Source of the DNA: Sorangium cellulosum
Lineage (GTDB): Bacteria; Myxococcota_A; Polyangia; Polyangiales; Polyangiaceae
Length of the DNA stretch: 64,000 nucleotides
Direction: 5' to 3'
Assembly (NCBI RefSeq): GCF_002950945.1
Contig: NZ_CP012673.1
Coordinates: 13,135,501 to 13,199,500, forward strand
Shown here: positions 45,201 through 52,608 of the stretch, piece after piece
Numbering within the stretch: position 1 is the stretch's first letter
How the letters are laid out: each line of letters opens with the position of its first letter
Position numbers and translations under genes: made by a program
Notes under the pieces: generated by a model
The model's database searches: none
What the model saw: only the letters and a program-made list of their open reading frames with translations
Told to the model about the DNA's origin: nothing

Positions 45201-47073
45201 CGGCGTCCGGCTCCCCCGCCGCGTCGGAGGGCTCGAGCACACACGCCGCCTGCTCGGGCGCGGGCTCACACGCCGGCGGCGCGGAGGGCTCACCGCGCAC
45301 GCACGTCCAGTCGGCGTCGAGGCGGATCACCTCCACGCCGAGGGCCAGGTCGGCGTCGCCGTGGGCGATCGCCACGCGGATGCCGGCGCCGTCGATTCTC
45401 GCGGCGAGCCGCTCCCCGGGGTCGCTCGGGTCGAGCGGGACGTAGGCGCCGCCCGCCTTCAGCACGCCGAGCGTGGCGGCGATCGCCCCGATCGAGCGCG
45501 GCAGGCAAAGGCCCACGTGGACCTCCGGCCCCACCCCGCGCCGCCGGAGGAGCTGCGCTATCTGGTTGGCTCGCCGATCGAGCTCGCCGTACGTGATCTC
45601 CTGCTCCTCATGGACGACGGCCGTCGCCCCGGGCGCGCGCGCGGCCTGCTCCTCGACCACCCGGTGCACGGCGCGCGGGGGCGGGATCCGGGGGAGCGCC
45701 CCTTTTGTGCTCCACCCGAGGACCTGCCGCTGCTCCTCGGGCGCGAGCATCGGCAGCTCCGACAGGCGCGTCTCGGGGCTCGCCGCCGCGCCCGCGAGCA
45801 GGCGCAGGAGATGGTCGGCCATCCGCGCGATCGTGCGCTCGTCGAACAGGTCGGTGTCGTAGTCGAGCGCGCACGTCAGCCCCTCGCCGTCCGCCGCGAC
45901 GTCGAGCGAGAGATCGAACTGGGCGCCGCCCACGTCGAGGTCGAGGAGGCGCACCTCGAGGCCCGTGATCGAGAGCGGCTGCCGGGCCGCCGGCTGCAGC
46001 GCGAGCATCGCCTGGCAGAGCGGCGCGTGGCTCAGATCCCGGGCCGGGCTCACGGCCTCCACCACCTGATCGAACGGCACCTCCTGGCGCGTCTGCGCCT
46101 CTCGCACGGCGCTCGTGACCCGGGCGAGCAGCGCCGTGAACGGCGGATCCCCGGAGAGATCGGCGCGGACCACGACGGTGTTGGCGAAGCAGCCGACCAG
46201 CCCTTCCAGCTCGGCGCGGCTCCGGTTCGTCACCGGCGTGCCCACGCTGATATCGAGGCTCCCCGCGTGGCGGGAGAGGAGGGCCTGGAAGGCGGCCATC
46301 AGCACCACGAACAGGGTCGTCTCCTCGCGCCGCGCGAGGGCGCCGAGCGCCGCGGCGAGCGCGCCGGGCACACGGAAGGAGCGCCGCGCTCCCCGGTAGC
46401 GCTGCTCCGGGGGCCGGGGGCGATCGGTGGGCAGCTCCAGCAGCGGGGGCTGTCCCGAGAGCTGCCTCGTCCAGTAGGCGAGCTGGTCCGCGAGCAGGCC
46501 GCCCTCGACGCGCTGGCGCTGCCAGTGCGCGAAGTCCGCGTACTGCAGCGGCAGGTCGGCGAGGGGGGCGGGCCGGCCCGCGGCGAACGCCGCGTAGAGC
46601 GCGGCGAACTCCCGCAGGACCAGCCCCGTGGACCACCCGTCGAAGACGAGGTGGTGAACCACCCAGAGGAGGACGTGTTCTTCCGGTGCGAGCCGCAGGA
46701 GCGTGAGCCGGAGGAGCGGGCCGTTCACGAGGTCGAAGGGCTGCCGCGCCTCGCGCTCGATGAGGCGCCGGAGCTCGGCGTCTCGCTGCGCCGCCGGCAA
46801 GGCGCCGAGGTCCACGCGCCCGATCCGCGGCGCCCCGTCGGGGTGGACGACCTGCGCGGGCTGGTCGTCGACGACGGCGAACGTCGTGCGCAGGATCTCG
46901 TGCCGGCGCACGATCTCGGAGAGGCACCGCTCCACCACGGCGACGTCGAGCGATCCGGTGAGCTGCACGGCCGTGGCCATGTTGTAAGAGGCGCTCTCCG
47001 GCTCGAGCTGGGCGAGGAACCACAGCCGCTCCTGGGCGAAGCTCATCGGAAAAACGAAGACATCCTCACGCAT
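39241..47073 (-). CDS. NRPS: C-A(inactive)-T-E-C-A(Ser)-T
   Basis: 2610 residues. C1 (VHHLVFDGW near 144) is followed by a degenerate A domain (474-970): the A3 phosphate loop is lost (EPSDAAGEPDA in place of TSGSTGxPKG), Asp235 of the substrate pocket is Gly (TSGASAEQIF), the A8 QVKIRG segment reads PATVRG, and the A10 catalytic Lys is Ala (PRGAIDR). The carrier domain is intact (ELGGDSILA near 1008), as is the epimerase (AHHLVVDAVSW, YLGRWDD). C2 (HHHLLLDGW near 1664) is of the type that accepts D-residues. A2 (1998-2490) has D-V-W-H-L-S-L-I-D-K, serine. T2 is near 2534. The GAGG ribosome binding site and a nine-base gap follow the dioxygenase gene. Confidence 0.9.
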   Translation of the reverse strand: MREDVFVFPMSFAQERLWFLAQLEPESASYNMATAVQLTGSLDVAVVERCLSEIVRRHEILRTTFAVVDDQPAQVVHPDGAPRIGRVDLGALPAAQRDAELRRLIEREARQPFDLVNGPLLRLTLLRLAPEEHVLLWVVHHLVFDGWSTGLVLREFAALYAAFAAGRPAPLADLPLQYADFAHWQRQRVEGGLLADQLAYWTRQLSGQPPLLELPTDRPRPPEQRYRGARRSFRVPGALAAALGALARREETTLFVVLMAAFQALLSRHAGSLDISVGTPVTNRSRAELEGLVGCFANTVVVRADLSGDPPFTALLARVTSAVREAQTRQEVPFDQVVEAVSPARDLSHAPLCQAMLALQPAARQPLSITGLEVRLLDLDVGGAQFDLSLDVAADGEGLTCALDYDTDLFDERTIARMADHLLRLLAGAAASPETRLSELPMLAPEEQRQVLGWSTKGALPRIPPPRAVHRVVEEQAARAPGATAVVHEEQEITYGELDRRANQIAQLLRRRGVGPEVHVGLCLPRSIGAIAATLGVLKAGGAYVPLDPSDPGERLAARIDGAGIRVAIAHGDADLALGVEVIRLDADWTCVRGEPSAPPACEPAPEQAACVLEPSDAAGEPDAVVIPHRALASAVDVAAAVQEISPSDRVLQLAPLTSGASAEQIFPCLARGATLVLGAEATLESAAAFVAACGARGVTAAALPTPYWRRLVAALGEGLTLPPCLRQIVLTGEAPSPGRVSAWRASPGAARVRLLSAYGPIEAATAVATIGDMTAADPHDVRVIPVGRPLASARVYVLDPAGRPAPAGVVGELYLGGPGLARGYWARPDRTAERFVPDPFAEEPGARLYRTGDRARWRADGQLELAGRADHPATVRGFRIVPGEIEARLLDLPGVRDAAVIVRQDRPEERRLAAYVAAGADVAPEQLQRALKEQVPDYMVPSAFVVLAELPHTPRGAIDRSALPAPVEPSGEAVTPRTEVEAALAGIWAELLGRRAVGVQENFFELGGDSILALQVVSRARAAGLSLTPRQIFQHKTIAGLAAAATSASAPVAEAPLPGDAPLAPIQRWFFERSGPNPHHWNQTVLLELRQRVSVEALTAAVQAVIDHHGALRLRFTREAGGWSQHFADAVTAEVARVDLSHLPAEAQPAALARAAGEHQARLHLTEGPLLRAVLFDLGADRPGRLLLIAHHLVVDAVSWRIVIEDLQTACRQHDRGEQIRLPDEIVSFGEWAWRLEAHARSEEVARQAEAWLAASRPTAALPADDPAGSSLEVDTVHRTQLLGAEDTRALLQAAPAYRMRVDEVLLAAFAGALAQWTGDPAVRVDLEGHGRDALDELDLSRTVGWFTSLYPVRLEVPADATPERALKALKEQLRAAPRGGATYGVLRYLGEDERATRLRERPAPQVRFNYLGRWDDLFASSALFSHAEGDVGRDHDPRAPRRHELEVDAAIVGGRLRVMWGYSGARYRPETMARLFEDFAARLRAMVEHCLAPGSGGATPSDFPLVRLDQASLDRLLGPGRDVEDVYPLSPLQQGLLFHSLWEPGSGVYVEQVTCTLEGALDVDAFRRAWEAVIDHHGALRTTFAWEGAEEPLQIVRRGAAVEIEIEDLRGAGADEQRARLSARIEADRARGFDLVRGPLTRVSLLRLADEVHHVLWSHHHLLLDGWAASLVLRDAFSAYDALRAGRAVALPARRRYREYIAWLRERDAGADEPFWRGALSGFSAATPLPLERAAGEAREAREALTEGKSGYGAKLVSLSEPATARLVRFAQQHHVTLSTLVQAAWALLLSRAARSDDVVFGVTVAGRSAPLAGIDAMVGLFINTLPLRVAVPQAATVTGWLRDLLRTTTELGPHEHTPLSQTRAFSAVPAGQPLFESLLVFENYPTDPRTQQGLPGLAVRDVAFADQTNYPLTLIALPGNRLQLCLSYDRQRFDEETASRLLGLVEVALGQLVRRPEARVGELSLLGELESRRVVTEWNATERPYPGERLVHELFEAQAERTPEATAVLFGERRLSYRELNARANRVAHALRRRGVGPDVLVAVAAERSVELVVGLLGILKAGGAYVPIDPEYPADRIAFMLSDAAASVLLSQWPVASRLPAHGAEVLCLDADRAKIDREPATNPAVAVSADNLAYTIYTSGSTGRPKGAGNSHRGLLNRLQWMQERYGLTPEDRVLQKTPFSFDVSVWEFFWPLMTGAGLVVSRPGDHRDGERLVELITRHDVTTLHFVPPMLQAFLETPGVASCRSVRRILCSGEALPAELTRRCFERLAHAELHNLYGPTEASIDVSSWACQRGDNSASVPIGHPIANTQLYLLDRHGQPVPAGVAGELYIGGIGLARGYHQRPDLTAERFVPDPFGSAPGGRLYRTGDLARHRPDGAIEFLGRLDHQVKIRGLRIELGEIEARLLQHPGVGEAVVLARDEAHGGKRLVAYVAGKGGAALEPGALRDWLAEALPAYMVPAPILVLERLPLSPNGKVDRRALPAPDAATAAPRVYVPPRTEAERILAEVWAEVLHRDRVGIEDNFFELGGDSIVTLQVIARAFQRGLQLTPRLLFECPTVAEAAARATVAAAPTPTPPAPPRDPETPDAGLSAEEWSDLLDELQR
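39606..41132 (-). repeat. 1.5-kb near-identical repeat, copy 1 (Ser A domain)
   Basis: Positions 39606-41132 match 57844-59370 at a constant offset of 18,238 bases with only scattered differences, clustered at the low-coordinate end (for example CGGCGG versus CGTCGG near 39630). The repeat covers nearly the whole serine A domain. Flanking C and T domains are clearly different between the two genes. This indicates duplication or gene conversion of an A domain as a unit. Confidence 0.95.
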
Positions 47074-47082
47074 GAAAGAACC

Positions 47083-48165
47083 TCAGGAGGCCTTGGCCCG
47101 GTACGGCTCGGCCATGGCTACAAGGACCTTGCGCGGGCCGCGGAAGGGCGCGCGCCCGTGGGCGACCAGCATGTTGTCCGCGAGGAGCACGTCGCCCGCT
47201 TGCCAGGCGAACTCCACGGCGAGCTGCCTGTACACCTCGCGGATCTCGTCGAGCGCTGCGCCCTCGATGGGCGATCCGTCGCCATACAGCGCGTTGCGGG
47301 GCAGGTCCTCCTCGGCGAAGATCGAGAGGAGCGCCTCTCGCGCGGCCGGCTCCAGGTTGGAGACGTGGAACAGGTGGGCCTGGTTGAACCACACCTCGTC
47401 GCCGGTGCGCGGGTGGGTGGCCACGGCCTGGCACACCTGGCGTGTGCGCAGCTCGCCGTCGGGCTTCCACACGCACTCGATGCCCGCCGCCCGGCAGAAG
47501 CGCTCGACCTCGGCCCGATCGCTCGTGCCGAAGACCTTCTGCCACGGCAGGTCCAGGCCATTGCCGTAGTTGCGGACGTACATCACCTTCTTCGCCGCGA
47601 AGCGCTCCCGCAGGCGCGCCGGGATGCGCCGGAAGACCTCGCGGCTGTCGGCGAGCGGGGTGCTGCCGCCCTCGGGCGCGGCCTCTGCGCAGTGAAACCA
47701 GATCTTGAGCGGCCAATCGAGCGTGTACGACTGCTCGTTGTGGAGAGGGATGTGCTGGTGAGCGGGGTACTCCGTCGACGTGTAGATGCGGTCCTGCACG
47801 TGGGAGCGCGGCGTCGACCCGAACGTGTAGTCGAGCAGGTCCGGCGTCACGAGCCGGACGAAGGCGTGGAAGTCGGCGAGCGATCGGACCGGGAAGCCGC
47901 GGAACAGGACCGCTCCGTGCCGGGTCAGCTCCTCTTCCGCGCACGCCCGGATGGCCGCGCCGAGCGCGGGGACGAAGGAGACGTCCCCGCGGCCGTTCGG
48001 GCTCACGACGAGCGGCAGCGGGCCGCCGGGGAAGCAGGAACGCACGAGGCCTGCCGCCTCGCCCGGCGCGGCGCCCTCGGGCGACTCCCGCGGTGCCTCT
48101 CGCGTTGCCTCTCGCGTTGCCTCTCGCGTTGCCTCTCGCGTTGACGAAGCGCTCGAGTCGTTCAC
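47083..48165 (-). CDS. SyrP-like TauD-family dioxygenase (aspartyl beta-hydroxylase)
   Basis: 360 residues. An N-terminal low-complexity tract (TREA repeats) precedes an Fe(II)/2-oxoglutarate-dependent dioxygenase domain: [10 protein letters not shown], first metal ligands HxE in [24 protein letters not shown], and distal His in [16 protein letters not shown] with the following Arg for 2-oxoglutarate. The LHNE form and the overall length fit the SyrP group that hydroxylates the beta-carbon of NRPS-bound aspartate. Two Asp A domains exist; the one in the C-A(Asp)-T module has no interface domain, so this free enzyme is the best candidate for it. The GTG start overlaps the mbtH stop (GTGA). Confidence 0.87.
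   Translation of the reverse strand: MNDSSASSTREATREATREATREAPRESPEGAAPGEAAGLVRSCFPGGPLPLVVSPNGRGDVSFVPALGAAIRACAEEELTRHGAVLFRGFPVRSLADFHAFVRLVTPDLLDYTFGSTPRSHVQDRIYTSTEYPAHQHIPLHNEQSYTLDWPLKIWFHCAEAAPEGGSTPLADSREVFRRIPARLRERFAAKKVMYVRNYGNGLDLPWQKVFGTSDRAEVERFCRAAGIECVWKPDGELRTRQVCQAVATHPRTGDEVWFNQAHLFHVSNLEPAAREALLSIFAEEDLPRNALYGDGSPIEGAALDEIREVYRQLAVEFAWQAGDVLLADNMLVAHGRAPFRGPRKVLVAMAEPYRAKAS
48095..48142 (-). repeat. 12-bp coding tandem repeat in dioxygenase N-terminus
   Basis: Four exact copies of GCCTCTCGCGTT, encoding TREA repeats in the minus-strand frame. They lie before the folded dioxygenase domain, so length variation is probably tolerated. Confidence 0.9.
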
Positions 48166-48383
48166 GACCGCTCTCCCTCCTCCATCTGCTTGCGCAGGCT
48201 GAGCGGCCGCATGTCGGTCCAGACCTCCTTGATGTGATCGAGGCACTCGGCCTTCGTCCCGGTCTTGCCCGCGTCGCGCCAGCCGAGGGGGTTCTCCCGG
48301 TACTCGGGCCAAATCGAGTACTGCTCCTCGTGGTTCACGACGACTTTGTAAATGGTGTTGTCTTCATGCTCTTCGCTGGCCAT
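48162..48383 (-). CDS. MbtH-like protein
   Basis: 73 residues, the usual MbtH size. The signature is present: [19 protein letters not shown], then [20 protein letters not shown], including the conserved Trp residues. MbtH-like proteins bind NRPS A domains and are often needed for their solubility or activity. The ATG at 48383 is chosen because GGAGGA lies five bases upstream; an ATG twelve codons further upstream (48419) overlaps the acylase stop and is less likely. Its stop overlaps the GTG of the dioxygenase gene, so the two are translationally coupled. Confidence 0.93.
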   Translation of the reverse strand: MASEEHEDNTIYKVVVNHEEQYSIWPEYRENPLGWRDAGKTGTKAECLDHIKEVWTDMRPLSLRKQMEEGERS

Positions 48384-48415
48384 GGACTCCTCCGTTCGAG
48401 ATGTGGTGATCGACG

Positions 48416-50794
48416 TCATGGGCGCTCGGGAACGAGCGTGAGGGTGTGCGCGGCGGGCCCCGAGAGGAGCGGCAGCGGGCGCCCGTCGACCCAGGCGCGC
48501 TGCTGATCGCGGTAGTGGGGCGACATCGGATCGCCCGATTGCCCGCCCGGCATGTGCAGGATCCCGTCCGCCTCGTGCCCCGGCGAGACGACGAGCCGCT
48601 CGCTCGCGCCGAACCTGCGGCTCGCCAGGCGCACGCAGGCGACGCACCCCGGGAGCGGCTCGTCAGGCATGTTGAGGCGCGCGGCGAGCTCCGGGCTCGC
48701 GCCGAGCGGGTGCGCGATCCGCACCCGGCTCACCGCGCCCCACTCGATCTGGTCGAGGGGCCGCGCGCCGTGCTGCTGCTCGAGCGACGCCATGGCCCCC
48801 TCCAGCGCCGCGAGGACGAAGGCGTCGAAGCCGCCCTCCCGCGCCGGCACGAGATCGGGCGACCGCTCGCCGAGCGCGCGCTGCAAGGGCGTGTCGATGT
48901 CGGGCATATCGAGCTCCAGGGTCGGCTCCGCGGCGCGGCTCGGGGCGAGCCACGCGGCGAACACCTCGTCGGCCAGGGCGCGCCGGAACCGAACGAGGAG
49001 CGGCAGCCCGACGCTGGACACGTCCGCCTGGCCGTCCCACGCCGACAGCGCGCGCCGCGCCTCGGCGAGCGCCGGCCGCCTCGACGCGGCCTCGTCCCCG
49101 AGCGCGCGCAGCGCGAGCTCGCGGTAGAACCCGAAGAACTCGGCCCGTGTATCGAGCTGCACCGCCAGGAGGTCCGCCTCGGCGACCGGGCGCGCCTCGC
49201 GCAGGCGCTCGGTGATGCGGTAGGCGCGGTAGCCGTTCGCGTAGTCGCGGCCGAGCGCCGGGGCGCCCTCGGGGAGCGGCATGTGGTGGTTGGCGCTGAC
49301 GACGAACCCCGACGGCGGATCCACGACGCGCGGCAGCGCGGCGGGGGGCAGGTACCCGTCCCAGCCCGCGCGCCCGTCCGCCCAGGAGACGGCGACCGAG
49401 CCGTCGAGCCCGCGGCGCCGCGGCATGCGCCCGGTGACCGTCCACGCGACGCGGCCGCGCCGATCGCCGAGCAGCACGTTACACCCGGGCCCGCCGGCGG
49501 CGTTCATCACGTCGGCCGCCTCGTCGACGCTCCGGGCCCGATCCATCTCGAGCAGCCCGAGGTCGACCCCCTCGGGATCGAGCGCCGCCCAGCGGACCGC
49601 GACCGGCGCTCCGAGGAGCGGCCGCGGCGCGACGGGCCCCCAGACGGTCCTGCGGACGGTGACGGTGGCGTCGGGCGCGCCGCGGACCTTGATCGTCTCC
49701 TCTGCGACCTCGAGCCGCTCCCAGCCGGAGGGCGTCCGGTACGTGTCGGCGCGCTCGGGGTGGGCCTCGATCCGGACGAGGTCCATCACGTCGCCCATGA
49801 GGTTGGTCATCCCCCACGCGACATGGCCGTTCGTCCCCGCGATGATCACGGGCACGCCGGGCAGCACGACGCCCGCGAGCTCGCTGTCGCCGTACCGGAG
49901 CTCGGCGCGATACCAGATGTTGGGGACGCCGAGCTCGAGGTGCATGTCGTTCGCGACGATGGCGCGGCCGTCTCGCGTCCTCGCGCCGGCCACCGCCCAG
50001 CCGTTCGAGCCGACCGGCGCCTCGCCGGCGTCCTCGCCGAGCACGCCGGCGCTCGGCCCGCGCGCCTTCCGGTGCTGCGCCACCAGGGCCCGCAGCTCCT
50101 CGACTGGCAGCGGCGGGGACGCGGGCGCCTGCGCGCCGAGCAGCGCCTTCGTGTAAGGGTCCGTGTCGTCGAGCAGGAAGGACGTCACGCCCTTCGGGAG
50201 GCTGCGCGTCAGCACCGTGCGCATCCGCTCCGCGTCCTCGGTGGCGCTGAGGGCTCTGAACATCTCCAGCACGGCGAGCACGCTGTCCTCCGGGCGCCAC
50301 GGCTCGGGCCGATAGCCGAGCTGGCCGAACTCGACAGGCAGCGCCGCCGCGCTGCGGAGGTAGGCGTTGACGCCCTCGGCGTACGCGTCGAGCGCGGCGC
50401 GCTGGCTCCCGGGCAGGCGCGCCAGGATCGCCGCCGCGGCCTGCGGGACGCCGTAGAGCCGCTGTCGGGCGTCGGCCTCCAGCAGATCGCGCCCGAGGAC
50501 CTCCGCGAGCCGTCCTCCGCTGCTCCGCCGGAGCAGGTCCATCTGGAACAGCCGGTCGCGCGCCGTGACGAAGCCGAGGGCCCGGACGGCGTCCTCCCGC
50601 GAGGCGGCGCGGATCGCGGGGATCCCCAGGCGATCGGAGGCGACGGTCACCGCGCCGTCGAGGCCGGACACGGTCACCGCGCTGCCGGCGCTCGGCGCCG
50701 GGGCGCGGGCGGCGCTCTTCGGCGCCTCCGCGCAGCCGGCGATCGAAAGCGGGAGGAGCGCCGAGAGCAGGCGTGTGCGGACGTCTCGCCTCAT
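48416..50794 (-). CDS. penicillin acylase family Ntn-hydrolase, PvdQ-like lipoprotein
   Basis: 792 residues. The N-terminus [21 protein letters not shown] is a lipoprotein signal with Cys after SIAG, so it is probably anchored in the periplasm. An alpha chain ([33 protein letters not shown]) leads to the self-cleavage site [12 protein letters not shown] near residue 260, whose Ser becomes the beta-chain nucleophile; [14 protein letters not shown] and VVSANHHMP follow as in acylases. The family removes acyl groups from amides; PvdQ removes the fatty acid of the pyoverdine precursor. Here a FAAL starts the assembly line, so a deacylation step on the exported lipopeptide is a strong inference. 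It overlaps the exporter stop (ATGA). Confidence 0.88.
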   Translation of the reverse strand: MRRDVRTRLLSALLPLSIAGCAEAPKSAARAPAPSAGSAVTVSGLDGAVTVASDRLGIPAIRAASREDAVRALGFVTARDRLFQMDLLRRSSGGRLAEVLGRDLLEADARQRLYGVPQAAAAILARLPGSQRAALDAYAEGVNAYLRSAAALPVEFGQLGYRPEPWRPEDSVLAVLEMFRALSATEDAERMRTVLTRSLPKGVTSFLLDDTDPYTKALLGAQAPASPPLPVEELRALVAQHRKARGPSAGVLGEDAGEAPVGSNGWAVAGARTRDGRAIVANDMHLELGVPNIWYRAELRYGDSELAGVVLPGVPVIIAGTNGHVAWGMTNLMGDVMDLVRIEAHPERADTYRTPSGWERLEVAEETIKVRGAPDATVTVRRTVWGPVAPRPLLGAPVAVRWAALDPEGVDLGLLEMDRARSVDEAADVMNAAGGPGCNVLLGDRRGRVAWTVTGRMPRRRGLDGSVAVSWADGRAGWDGYLPPAALPRVVDPPSGFVVSANHHMPLPEGAPALGRDYANGYRAYRITERLREARPVAEADLLAVQLDTRAEFFGFYRELALRALGDEAASRRPALAEARRALSAWDGQADVSSVGLPLLVRFRRALADEVFAAWLAPSRAAEPTLELDMPDIDTPLQRALGERSPDLVPAREGGFDAFVLAALEGAMASLEQQHGARPLDQIEWGAVSRVRIAHPLGASPELAARLNMPDEPLPGCVACVRLASRRFGASERLVVSPGHEADGILHMPGGQSGDPMSPHYRDQQRAWVDGRPLPLLSGPAAHTLTLVPERP

Positions 50795-52608
50795 ACCTCG
50801 TGCTCCGTCGCCTTCAAGGCCTCGTGACCGCGGGCGCCGGTCTCCAGCGCGGCCCGCTGCTCGATCTGGAGGCGGCGGGGCTGCGCGGATCGGGCCCGGC
50901 CGCCCTCGTCGGCGCGGGCGCTCGCGGCGCGCTCTTCCCGCGCCGCGAGCGGCTCCTCGTCGCCCCCGGCGGCCGCGGGCAGCTCGGTCAGGCGGCCGAA
51001 ATCGAGCCGCAGGCAGCGGTCCGCGAGCGCGAAGTACTGGTCGTCGTGGGTGATGACGAGGGCGGTCTTGCCCCTCGCCCGGAGCTCGGGGAGGAGCTCC
51101 GTGTAGAAGATCTTCCGGAACTGCGGGTCCTGGTCGGACGCCCACTCGTCGAAGACGTAGAACGGCCGGTCCTCGAGGTAGGCGGTGAGCAGGGCGAGGC
51201 GCTTGCGCTGTCCCTGCGACAGCCCGGTCACGCGGAGGGCGCCCTCCTCGACGCGCACCCGGTGATCGAGCTGCAGCCGCTCGAGGTAGCGGCGGGCGCG
51301 CTCGTCGAGGTCGGGGCCGCTCAGGCCGAGGAGCTGCTCGAAGACGTGGTATTCCGCGAAGACGACCGAGAAGAGCTGTCGATACCGCTCTCGGTTCGTG
51401 TCGTCGATGGGCACGCCGTCGAGCCGTATCTCGCCGGACTCCGGCGCGTAGAGCCCGAGGAGAAGGAGGGACAACGTCGTCTTGCCGCTGCCGTTGCCGC
51501 CCACGAGGTACACGATCTCGCCGGGGTTGAAGGTCAGATCGATGGGCCCGAGCTGGAAGCTCCCGTCTTCCTTCTCCCGGTAGTAACGGTGCGTGACGCC
51601 GGCCAGCTCGAGGCGCTTCCATGCGGAGGGCGGGCCCTCCGCGCCGCCTCCGCGCGGCGGCTGCGGCGCGGCGGTCCCGAGCTCCGGAGTCAGCGAGAGG
51701 CCGAGCTCGTTCACCTTCGAGAGCGCGACGCTGGCCCGCCCGACCGCCGGCAGGAGCTCGACCGTCTGCGCGAACGGCGTCAGCAGGAACAGCATCGCCA
51801 GCACGACGCCGGACGTCGCCGGCGGCGTCAGCCCTGCCCACGCGGGGAGGGCGAACAGCGTGAGCCCGAGGACGGCGTAGAAGAGCAGCGTGCCCCAGCC
51901 GATCGCGACGGAGAACTCGGTCGTGCCCTTCACGAAGTCCCGCTGGTACGTCGCGAGGCTCGTGCCGAGGGCTTCGGACAGGAACGCCCGCCCGCGCCCG
52001 CCGTGCATCTTGAGCTCCTTGATCCCGCCCGTGAGCGCGCGGAAGTGCTTGAACAGGGCGTCGCTCGTCTCGCGGGCGCGGGCGAAGGCGCGGATCGCGC
52101 GCCCGTCGTGCGCCCGGAAGAGCACGGCGCCGAGCCCCATGGCGCCCAGCACGATCGCCAGCGAATGCCACGAGATCCACCCGATGTAGGCCAGGCAGCC
52201 GAGGACGGTGGCCACGTTGACGCAGACGAGCGGGAGGTAGACGTACGCCTGCGTGATGACGGCCGGATCGTCGTTGAGCGCCGCCAGCAGCCGGTGGGGG
52301 CCGAGCTGCTCGATGCGGCGCAGCGGCGCTTCGAGGATGCGCTGGCCGAGCTGCATGCGCAGCTCCGCGATCATGGCCTGTCCCAGCCGGGTCAGGAGCA
52401 CCTGGGAGACGCCCTTGCTCGCCACGCCAAGGACGGCGAGCCCGGCGAACGCCCACGCGAGCTGCGCGGCGGGGCGGCCGTCCGCGGAGAGCGCCTCCTG
52501 GACGAGCGCGATGATGCCGGCGCCCGAGAGCCCGCTGATCACGCCGGCGGCGATGGCGAGGAGCAGGGGCCGGCGGGCGCGGCGCACGAGGAAGCCGAGC
52601 ACGCGCAT
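50791..52608 (-). CDS. cyclic-peptide-type ABC exporter (PvdE/SyrD-like)
   Basis: 605 residues; fused membrane and ATPase domains. Six membrane segments are visible in residues 12-290. The ATPase part has Walker A VGGNGSGKTTLS (near 380), signature LSQGQRKRLAL and Walker B FYVFDEWASDQDPQFRK, the LSQGQ and DEWASDQDP forms being typical of the cyclic peptide transporter family (PvdE, SyrD). It likely moves the nascent acyl-peptide from cytoplasm to periplasm. The C-terminal 60 residues are charged low complexity. The ATG overlaps the PKS stop (TGATG), and its own stop overlaps the acylase start. Confidence 0.92.
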   Translation of the reverse strand: MRVLGFLVRRARRPLLLAIAAGVISGLSGAGIIALVQEALSADGRPAAQLAWAFAGLAVLGVASKGVSQVLLTRLGQAMIAELRMQLGQRILEAPLRRIEQLGPHRLLAALNDDPAVITQAYVYLPLVCVNVATVLGCLAYIGWISWHSLAIVLGAMGLGAVLFRAHDGRAIRAFARARETSDALFKHFRALTGGIKELKMHGGRGRAFLSEALGTSLATYQRDFVKGTTEFSVAIGWGTLLFYAVLGLTLFALPAWAGLTPPATSGVVLAMLFLLTPFAQTVELLPAVGRASVALSKVNELGLSLTPELGTAAPQPPRGGGAEGPPSAWKRLELAGVTHRYYREKEDGSFQLGPIDLTFNPGEIVYLVGGNGSGKTTLSLLLLGLYAPESGEIRLDGVPIDDTNRERYRQLFSVVFAEYHVFEQLLGLSGPDLDERARRYLERLQLDHRVRVEEGALRVTGLSQGQRKRLALLTAYLEDRPFYVFDEWASDQDPQFRKIFYTELLPELRARGKTALVITHDDQYFALADRCLRLDFGRLTELPAAAGGDEEPLAAREERAASARADEGGRARSAQPRRLQIEQRAALETGARGHEALKATEHEV

